The position numbers were made by a program, and so were the translations under genes. From Cyanobacteria bacterium UBA4641 (GTDB lineage Bacteria; Cyanobacteriota; Vampirovibrionia; Gastranaerophilales; Gastranaerophilaceae): a DNA stretch of 10,893 nt. The stretch covers positions 1 to 10,893 of the forward strand of contig DHMN01000004.1 of the NCBI GenBank assembly GCA_002405805.1. Direction: 5' to 3'. Of this stretch, positions 1 through 4,759 are shown piece after piece. Under the pieces are notes generated by a model. The model did not search any database. It saw only the letters and a program-made list of their open reading frames with translations, and was not told the DNA's origin. Position 1 is the first letter of the stretch. Each line of letters opens with the position of its first letter.

Positions 1-31
1 CTTAACATGTACAGTAATGACATGTAGCTTT

Positions 32-58
32 GTAGGTCGGCTTTACCAAGCCGACATG
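32..58 (+). repeat. Palindromic repeat, family 2, copy 1
   Basis: A perfect 8-bp stem (36-43 pairs with 48-55) encloses the 4-nt loop TACC, preceded by GTAG. It resembles the element at 71-96 read on the other strand: both have the form GTAGG, a GGCT arm, a short loop, an AGCC arm, then A(C)NTG. The stem base pair at 38/53 is C-G here and G-C in the other copy. There is no T-run beside the hairpin, so an intrinsic terminator is unlikely in either direction. Confidence 0.65.
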
Positions 59-70
59 GATTTTTGTTTA

Positions 71-96
71 CAGGTGGGCTAGTGAGCCCACCCTAC
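71..96 (-). repeat. Palindromic repeat, family 2, copy 2 (inverted)
   Basis: A perfect 8-bp stem (73-80 with 85-92) encloses the 4-nt loop AGTG and is followed by CTAC. Read on the minus strand it begins GTAGGGTGGGCT and aligns with the element at 32-58. The two copies therefore face each other 12 bp apart. The stems are GC-rich against an AT-rich background, which suggests a dispersed repeat rather than local regulatory structure. Confidence 0.65.
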
Positions 97-120
97 TTGA
101 TAACTATCAATTTGATTTTA

Positions 121-200
121 GTCATGCTGAACTGACTAGAATATGAGTTGAGATGAAATCGAAACGTAATATTCTGTTCCTACTCGGTGTTTCAGCATCT
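121..200 (-). repeat. Palindromic repeat, family 1, long copy A
   Basis: The outer arms ATGCTGAA (124-131) and TTCAGCAT (191-198) pair perfectly over 8 bp. Inside them a second 7-bp stem pairs AGAATAT (138-144) with ATATTCT (169-175). Read on the minus strand the ends are AGA-TG-CTGAA and TTCAG-CA-TGAC, matching the family consensus. The first 22 bases (121-142) recur exactly at 10872-10893, including bases outside the stems, so the whole unit and not only the palindrome is repeated. The nested structure and size resemble a MITE or REP-like element; mobility is inferred. Confidence 0.7.
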
Positions 201-242
201 CTGATTTAACATATTAGTCTTATGCAAAATTTGCAATATTTG

Positions 243-268
243 AGACCCTGAAATAAATTCAGGGTGAC
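243..268 (+). repeat. Palindromic repeat, family 1, short copy B
   Basis: The ends are AGA-CC-CTGAA and TTCAG-GG-TGAC, giving a perfect 8-bp stem (245-252 with 258-265) and the 5-nt loop ATAAA. It has the same fixed CTGAA/TTCAG core and the same AGA and TGAC flanks as copies A and C, with a different but matched dinucleotide in each arm. No adjacent T-run marks it as a terminator. Confidence 0.65.
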
Positions 269-292
269 CAGCCAGTTTTTATAAACATTGAT

Positions 293-356
293 AGATTCTG
301 AATAGGATAAAATCTACGTTGCTATGCAACTTGATTTTTAATCCTTTCAGAATGAC
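293..356 (+). repeat. Palindromic repeat, family 1, long copy C
   Basis: The ends are AGA-TT-CTGAA and TTCAG-AA-TGAC. The stem continues inward imperfectly (AGGAT 304-308 with ATCCT 341-345, then AATC 311-314 with GATT 333-336). It encloses a small perfect hairpin, GTTGC-TAT-GCAAC (318-330). Overall this is a 64-bp nested, cruciform-like structure in the same orientation as copy B and opposite to copy A. Confidence 0.65.
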
Positions 357-419
357 AAAATAGTAAATGACATTAAAAATGCCAACCTGACCTCTCTCGC
401 CTTCTAGCCCTCTAGTGCA

Positions 420-1241
420 CTAAACTCCTGAAACGTCAGGAAGGTCAATGCTTTTCAATCTTTGTTCAATACGACGATACCATTTCAAATGTTGCTTAAA
501 CAAAATCTTATAATCGTCCATTTTACCTTGCGAAATATTTTGGAACTGTCTATCACTTGTTTCTGTAAGTTTAGCTTCCAAAAATTTTGTATAATCTTTT
601 CTGTCAATATTAGCGTCAGACAATTCAATTCTTTGTCCAAAATCAACAATAACTTCAGGTCTGTTGTCTCTCAAAAAACAATAATCAATCGATACAGGTA
701 TCAAATTAACTTTGCCATATCTTTTTACCGCATTTTGCGCAATATATGTCAATCCTGTTTGGAATTTGTATGGTCTGAAGTGAGGTGGTCTTATTATTCC
801 TTGTGGGAAAATACATAAAACGTTTCTCAAATCGCTCAACAAATCTACTGAATATTGCAAAGCTTTCATTGCAGACTGAGCAGATTTTTTGTTTACAGAA
901 TACGCACCACCACGTCTCAATAGTGGGAATCTGTTCAACTCTTCAACCATCAAACGAATTTCTTTGTGGCAAATTCTGTGGGTTATGTTATACAAAACGA
1001 TACCGTCCCACCAATTGCAATGTGGAGCAAACAAAATTGTCGGATGTTCTTTATCGCGCTCGGTGTAGTTTTCAACACCTGTGTAGCGAAAAGCATAAAA
1101 CCTGTTTTGTAGCATATTGAAAAAGAACAAACTAGCTATAGTTAGCCAAAATTTGTTAGTTTTTGCAGGTTTAAACTTCTCTTCCTTATTTCTTAATTTC
1201 GTCGGTGGTATGTCCGAATATAATTTTTCCTCAGTTGCCAT
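420..1241 (-). CDS. Lysophospholipid acyltransferase family protein (PlsC-like)
   Basis: This 273-residue protein probably transfers a fatty acyl group to a lysophospholipid or related glycerol substrate at the inner membrane. The acyltransferase signatures appear in order: H74-x4-D79 in PHCNWWD (catalytic motif I), the RRGGAYSVNK region at 109-118 (motif II position), FPQG at 145-148 (motif III, normally FPEG) and LIPVS at 180-184 (motif IV). A hydrophobic stretch at about 31-44 may anchor it. The Glu-to-Gln change in motif III makes the exact substrate uncertain, so I give no gene symbol. Its nearest upstream neighbour on the same strand, mtnA, ends in a terminator and two promoter-like sequences follow, so it is probably transcribed alone. 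There is no strong Shine-Dalgarno; an AGGG lies about 12 nt before the ATG. The family call is firm, the substrate is not. Confidence 0.85.
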   Translation of the reverse strand: MATEEKLYSDIPPTKLRNKEEKFKPAKTNKFWLTIASLFFFNMLQNRFYAFRYTGVENYTERDKEHPTILFAPHCNWWDGIVLYNITHRICHKEIRLMVEELNRFPLLRRGGAYSVNKKSAQSAMKALQYSVDLLSDLRNVLCIFPQGIIRPPHFRPYKFQTGLTYIAQNAVKRYGKVNLIPVSIDYCFLRDNRPEVIVDFGQRIELSDANIDRKDYTKFLEAKLTETSDRQFQNISQGKMDDYKILFKQHLKWYRRIEQRLKSIDLPDVSGV

Positions 1242-1304
1242 AAATTTATTTTACCCTAATAACATAAATATTAAAACATTCAATTAAGAAAACTTAACCC
1301 TTTT

Positions 1305-1333
1305 ATAATACGATTTCCATAGAAAAAATGCAA
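1305..1333 (-). promoter_or_regulatory. Possible proximal promoter for the acyltransferase gene
   Basis: On the minus strand, TTGCAT (1333-1328) lies 17 nt before TATTAT (1310-1305), a sigma70-like arrangement with a weak -35. Transcription would start about 57 nt before the ATG at 1241. It is a secondary candidate to the stronger pair at 1361-1389. Confidence 0.35.
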
Positions 1334-1360
1334 GTTATCTCGTTGATTATATTTGTAATT

Positions 1361-1389
1361 ATTATAGCACAGCAGAAATATATCCTCAA
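1361..1389 (-). promoter_or_regulatory. Sigma70-type promoter for the acyltransferase gene
   Basis: On the minus strand, TTGAGG (1389-1384), a 17-nt spacer and a perfect TATAAT (1366-1361) form a near-consensus promoter. The bases before the -10 read TGC, giving an extended -10 (TGnTATAAT). It sits just past the terminator of the preceding operon and would give a leader of roughly 115 nt before the ATG at 1241. Confidence 0.6.
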
Positions 1390-1392
1390 TAT

Positions 1393-1419
1393 AAAAGGCT
1401 GGATTTTTTCAACCCAACC
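1393..1419 (-). terminator. Intrinsic terminator after mtnA
   Basis: In minus-strand RNA, GGUUGGGUU (1419-1411) pairs with AAUCCAGCC (1405-1397) over 9 positions, two of them G-U, around a 5-nt loop (GAAAA). UUUUAU follows directly. It begins about 30 nt after the mtnA stop codon and closes the gene train that starts at 7066. Confidence 0.7.
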
Positions 1420-1449
1420 TAGAAAATTTCAAATAACCTGATAACAAAT

Positions 1450-2508
1450 TTACTTCTTAAAAGCGTCGGCAATAGACTTGTTATAATCAGGTCTTAGGAT
1501 TCCTTTTTCTGTAATAATACCTGCAATAAGTTCGTGCGGAGTCACATCAAACCCAGGGTTGATGATATTTACACCCTTAGCACAAATCGGTTTGCCATTG
1601 ATATGTGTAACTTCATCATGAGAACGTTCTTCAATCACAATATCATCACCGGTTTTGATACTTGTATCAATTGTAGATAGCGGAGCAGCTACATAAAATG
1701 GGATGTTGTGATATTTTGCGGCAATTGCAACGGTATAAGTACCGATTTTGTTTGCTGCATCACCGTTTGCAGCGATTCTATCCGCTCCGACACAAACCAT
1801 ATCAATCATACCTTTTTTCATAAAATATGAACACATTCCATCAGTAATCAAGGTTACAGGGATTCCGTCCATAGTAAGTTCAAGAGTGGTAATTCTTGCA
1901 CCTTGTTGGCGCGGTCTTGTCTCGTCAGCAAAAACCTGTACGGTTGGGTCATTTGCAAATGCAGAACGAACAACCCCTAATGCTGTTCCATAGCCAACTG
2001 TTGCCAAAGCACCTGCGTTACAGTGAGTCAAAATAGTTGCACCTTTTGGCACAACTGTTGCACCGTAATCACCGATTTTTTTGTTAATTTCGATATCTTC
2101 AAGTTCTAATTTTTTACCGTTGAACTTCAAATCATCAATAAGTGATTGTTTATCAGATTTAGCATTTTTAATAATGTTTTTTTGCTGTTCAACAGCCCAC
2201 ATCAAATTTACGGCAGTAGGTCTTGCACTAGCCATATAATCGGCTTTTTCTAGCAATTCTTTTTTATATTCATCAAAAGTAATGTCGCGTTTTGCAAGTT
2301 CTTGAGCATACAAAACAACCCCATGAGCACCTGCAATCCCAATAGCCGGAGCACCTCTGACAATCATTGTTTTGATTGCATCAAACATATCTTGTCCTGT
2401 TTTGATATCAACATAGTCAAAATGTTCAGGGAATTTAGTTTGGTCAACCATTCTTGAATATGTGTCAATCCATTCTATTGTTCTTATTTTTGATGTAAAT
2501 TCAGCCAT
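1450..2508 (-). CDS. mtnA: S-methyl-5-thioribose-1-phosphate isomerase
   Basis: This enzyme converts 5-methylthioribose 1-phosphate to methylthioribulose 1-phosphate in cytosolic methionine salvage. The 352-residue length is normal. Family motifs appear in order: RGAPAIG (51-57, phosphate binding), RPTAVNLMWAVE (97-107), HCNAG (162-166) with the expected catalytic Cys163, FADETRPRQQGARIT (193-207), VGADRIAANGDAANKIGT (240-257) with the expected catalytic Asp243, and the C-terminal PGFDVTPHELIAGIITEKG. The fold is shared with eIF2B alpha/beta/delta subunits, but the HCNAG cysteine and the GADRIAANGD motif favour the isomerase. The start is supported by AAAAGGA (2523-2517), 8 nt before the ATG. 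It is last in the train, 15 bp after a membrane protein gene. No other methionine-salvage gene is in the window, so a role in 5-deoxyribose salvage is also possible. Confidence 0.95.
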   Translation of the reverse strand: MAEFTSKIRTIEWIDTYSRMVDQTKFPEHFDYVDIKTGQDMFDAIKTMIVRGAPAIGIAGAHGVVLYAQELAKRDITFDEYKKELLEKADYMASARPTAVNLMWAVEQQKNIIKNAKSDKQSLIDDLKFNGKKLELEDIEINKKIGDYGATVVPKGATILTHCNAGALATVGYGTALGVVRSAFANDPTVQVFADETRPRQQGARITTLELTMDGIPVTLITDGMCSYFMKKGMIDMVCVGADRIAANGDAANKIGTYTVAIAAKYHNIPFYVAAPLSTIDTSIKTGDDIVIEERSHDEVTHINGKPICAKGVNIINPGFDVTPHELIAGIITEKGILRPDYNKSIADAFKK

Positions 2509-2523
2509 TATATTTATCCTTTT

Positions 2524-3021
2524 CTATTTATAATCGTTTTGGTTAAAATCATTGTTTGGGTGTTTTTGCTCATACATATCTCTTATAAAATTAATTATAT
2601 AATATGTCGCAAATCCACTAAACGCATTGGTTGTCGCACATAACACACCTACAAAAATCACAAAAACCGCAAACAACCAAATTGGTGAATGTGTAATCAT
2701 AGCGGTCAAAATAAAGTTTGGTGTGTAATGAAAAATCTTGTCTAAAATTACCATTATCAAAGAATATGCAATCGAAAACGAAATATTAGCACAAAAACCG
2801 GTCAATGCACCTGTCAAAATACTGTCTTTTGTCGTAGTTAAATCAAGTTTGCCATCCATTATCAAATAAACCATCACAAGCGGAGCAGTCAAAAGCAATG
2901 CCACAAGCAAAATTAAAACACCTAAAAATGGAACAGATTCAAGCAATCCTAAAATTGCACCTAAAATCAAACTTAAAATTATCAGATTTTTAATAACAAA
3001 TTTATCCATATCTTCACTCAT
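2524..3021 (-). CDS. Small multi-span membrane protein, function unknown
   Basis: I do not recognise this 165-residue protein. Most of it is hydrophobic, with about four likely membrane segments: near residues 9-28, 31-55, 67-93 and 112-134. A further weakly hydrophobic stretch (135-146) precedes a hydrophilic Asn/Asp/Lys-rich tail (150-165). A Gly/Ala/Ser-rich face (GALTGFCANISFS, 71-83) suggests helix packing. It lies between ruvC (23 bp upstream) and mtnA (15 bp downstream) and is probably co-transcribed with them, although neither neighbour suggests a role. The start is uncertain: ATG at 3021 has no clear ribosome-binding site, and a second ATG four codons later (Met5) is equally plausible. 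No signal peptide, enzymatic motif or transporter signature was seen. Confidence 0.75.
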   Translation of the reverse strand: MSEDMDKFVIKNLIILSLILGAILGLLESVPFLGVLILLVALLLTAPLVMVYLIMDGKLDLTTTKDSILTGALTGFCANISFSIAYSLIMVILDKIFHYTPNFILTAMITHSPIWLFAVFVIFVGVLCATTNAFSGFATYYIINFIRDMYEQKHPNNDFNQNDYK

Positions 3022-3044
3022 CTTATCATTGAATTATTCAAAAC

Positions 3045-3539
3045 TCAAATTTTCTTCAAATCCTCTAAAGCATCCACACTTCTTGTATATGTTATTGCAA
3101 TAGCGATTGAGTCAACCGTATCATCAAGTTTTGGGAGTTTTTCGACCCCTAAACTGATTTTTACCATCTGTTCAACTTCTTTTTTATCAGCACGCCCATA
3201 ACCTGTCAAAATCTGCTTAACTTCCATTGGTGTGTATTCATAAATTTTGATATGATGTTGTTCTAAAACTGTTAAAATAACTCCACGAGCGTGAGCAACA
3301 GGCATAACGGTTGTTCTGTTTCTAAAGAAAAACAGTTTTTCAATTGCACAAACATCAGGCGAATATTTTTCAACAATTGACGTCATATCATCAAAAATTT
3401 CAACAAGCCTTGATGATTCTCTCGTTCCTTTTGCGGTTTGTATTGAACCGGAATGCAGAAGTTTTGCATTTTTGCCGTCAAAATCCAAAATACTATAGCC
3501 GACTATCCCAATTCCGGGGTCTATTCCTAAAATCTTCAT
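3045..3539 (-). CDS. ruvC: Holliday junction resolvase RuvC
   Basis: RuvC is a dimeric endonuclease that cuts Holliday junctions, acting with the RuvAB branch-migration motor in recombinational repair. The 164 residues match the usual length. All four acidic active-site residues appear present: D7 in GIDPG, E67 in AIEKLFF, and D140 and D143 in DDTVDSIAIAIT. PMEVKQILTGYGRADKKEV (104-122) is a typical family segment for DNA binding. ruvA and ruvB are not in the window. The gene lies 40 bp after the solute-binding protein gene. It has no Shine-Dalgarno; a TGATACAAT extended -10 ends 6 nt before the ATG, so it may be transcribed separately as a leaderless mRNA. Confidence 0.95.
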   Translation of the reverse strand: MKILGIDPGIGIVGYSILDFDGKNAKLLHSGSIQTAKGTRESSRLVEIFDDMTSIVEKYSPDVCAIEKLFFFRNRTTVMPVAHARGVILTVLEQHHIKIYEYTPMEVKQILTGYGRADKKEVEQMVKISLGVEKLPKLDDTVDSIAIAITYTRSVDALEDLKKI

Positions 3540-3545
3540 ACTACA

Positions 3546-3574
3546 ATTGTATCAGCACAGAGCAATTAAAACAA
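3546..3574 (-). promoter_or_regulatory. Promoter predicted to give leaderless ruvC mRNA
   Basis: On the minus strand, TTGTTT (3574-3569), a 17-nt spacer ending in TGA, and TACAAT (3551-3546) form an extended -10 promoter. Exactly 6 nt (TGTAGT) separate the -10 from the ATG at 3539, placing the expected +1 on the A of the start codon. No Shine-Dalgarno is present. The era promoter at 7140-7168 has the same -10 and the same spacing. Confidence 0.6.
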
Positions 3575-3579
3575 TAGTT

Positions 3580-4749
3580 CTACTTATTGAACATATATTC
3601 TGTTTTTGTTTTCAAATCATCAAGAATTTCGCGGTAATTCACACTCACAACCGTCGGCTTTGAGGTTTCAATTTCGGTTAAAAATACTTGTACATTTTTC
3701 GGTTTATTTCCATCTAAAAATATTTCTGACTCTGCAACATCTACACGCGCAGGGACAATTAAACCACTTTTGGTAAACTCTTGTAAACTGTGTTTTGAAG
3801 ATAAATATTTGACAAGTTCAATTGCCTCTTTTTTGTGTTTTGAAGATTTTGAAATTGCCCATCCTGAACCATCCATCGGCACAACACTACCTGATGTACC
3901 TTTTGGAAATTCCACAACATCCCAGTCAAAATTTGCCTCTTCACGATATTTTGGAACAAGCCATCTGCCTGAAATCTGCATCCCTAACTTGCCTTGCAAA
4001 AACATTTGCGCCATTGTCGCACTTGCCGAGTCTTCTTTTCTTGGTGCAACTTTATATTTGTTGCGCAAATCCGCATATTTATTCAGCCCTATTTGAGTTT
4101 GACTATCTTCAAATTTTGGGAGCGAATTTAAACCAAAACTTGTCAAATACGGAAGATAAAACAATGGTTCTTCTTCAAACGATACCCCAAAAACATTTGG
4201 CGCATGGGTGAGTTTTTGTGCAGTTTTGACAAAATCATCATAAGTCCAATTTGATTTTGGGTATGGAACATTGTATTTTTTGAACAAATCTTTGTTATAA
4301 AAGACAACCAAATTTGAAATATCTCTTGGCACGGCATAGATTTTTCCTTGCCAACTCAATGTTTCAAGAGATTTTTTATAAAATTTGTCATAACCAAATT
4401 CAGAATTTAGCCCTGACAAATCTTCCAAAACACCTGCATTTGCATAAATCGGAAGATATTGATTATTCATAAAAATAACATCAGGTGCTGTATTTGAGGC
4501 AAAAAGTAAGTGAATTTTCGGAAAATAATTTTGCGGAATGTGCATAAAATCCACTTTGATATTAGGGTTATCTTTTTCAAAATTCATCAAAATGGGTTTC
4601 AAAATCTTGATTTCCGATTCTGAACCCCATGATGAAAATTGTATTGTAATTTTTGAATTATTTTTGCTGTTATTTTTAAATTTTAGCAGTCCTAAAAAGC
4701 CCATCCCTGCTATTAAACAAACAAGTAAAATGATTATTTTTTTGTACAT
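3580..4749 (-). CDS. ABC transporter solute-binding protein, sugar-type (family 1)
   Basis: The protein (389 residues) looks like the extracytoplasmic binding component of a carbohydrate ABC importer. Residues 1-22 form a basic-hydrophobic N-terminus (YKK then IIILLVCLIAGMGFLGLL). I see no lipobox (C11 is preceded by Val and lies too early) and no clear AxA site, so it may stay membrane-anchored. Family features follow: FEKDNPNIKVDF (57-68), APDVIF with AGVLEDL (88-111), GKIYAVPRDISNLVVFYNKD (135-154) then WTYDDFVKTAQKL, FLQGKLGM (250-257) and GWAISKSSKHKKEAIELVKYL (296-316). No permease or ATPase gene is adjacent, so the ligand is unknown. It begins 10 bp after the AMIN-like gene. It has no Shine-Dalgarno; a TATAAT lies 9 nt before the ATG, overlapping the preceding stop codon. 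Confidence 0.85.
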   Translation of the reverse strand: MYKKIIILLVCLIAGMGFLGLLKFKNNSKNNSKITIQFSSWGSESEIKILKPILMNFEKDNPNIKVDFMHIPQNYFPKIHLLFASNTAPDVIFMNNQYLPIYANAGVLEDLSGLNSEFGYDKFYKKSLETLSWQGKIYAVPRDISNLVVFYNKDLFKKYNVPYPKSNWTYDDFVKTAQKLTHAPNVFGVSFEEEPLFYLPYLTSFGLNSLPKFEDSQTQIGLNKYADLRNKYKVAPRKEDSASATMAQMFLQGKLGMQISGRWLVPKYREEANFDWDVVEFPKGTSGSVVPMDGSGWAISKSSKHKKEAIELVKYLSSKHSLQEFTKSGLIVPARVDVAESEIFLDGNKPKNVQVFLTEIETSKPTVVSVNYREILDDLKTKTEYMFNK

Positions 4750-4759
4750 TTTTTATAAA

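Larger units (their letters stand above)
1..419. other. Non-coding region carrying a cluster of palindromic repeats
   Basis: I find no convincing gene here in any frame. The stretch lies downstream of the minus-strand acyltransferase gene. It holds five hairpin-forming repeats: two of a GTAGG...GGCT/AGCC type (32-96) and three of a CTGAA/TTCAG type (121-356), each listed separately. The remaining DNA is AT-rich, apart from 381-419, where TCTAG occurs twice within a C/T-rich run. No tRNA, rRNA or known riboswitch fold was recognised. The left edge (1-30) contains the palindrome ACATGT twice, about 16 bp apart. Confidence 0.7.

Noticed and set aside
1..419. A CRISPR array or an integron-type site in the repeat cluster
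   Set aside because: The repeats differ in sequence and orientation, the spacing is irregular, and the units are self-complementary palindromes without spacers; no cas or integrase gene is present.
427..440. Small hairpin CCTGA-AACG-TCAGG at the end of the acyltransferase gene
   Set aside because: It lies within the last codons and has no following U-run in either direction; a 5-bp stem alone is not a terminator.
462..1120. Plus-strand open frames of about 110-120 codons opposite the acyltransferase gene
   Set aside because: They run antisense to a gene with clear family motifs, overlap each other, have no ribosome-binding site and resemble no protein I know.
1251..1256. TAAAAT exactly 6 nt before the acyltransferase ATG as a third leaderless promoter
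   Set aside because: There is no TG extension and no acceptable -35, and a much stronger promoter lies upstream at 1361-1389; a chance match is likely in AT-rich DNA.
3770..4211. Plus-strand open frames opposite the solute-binding protein gene
   Set aside because: They are antisense shadows of a well-supported coding region, with no start signals.
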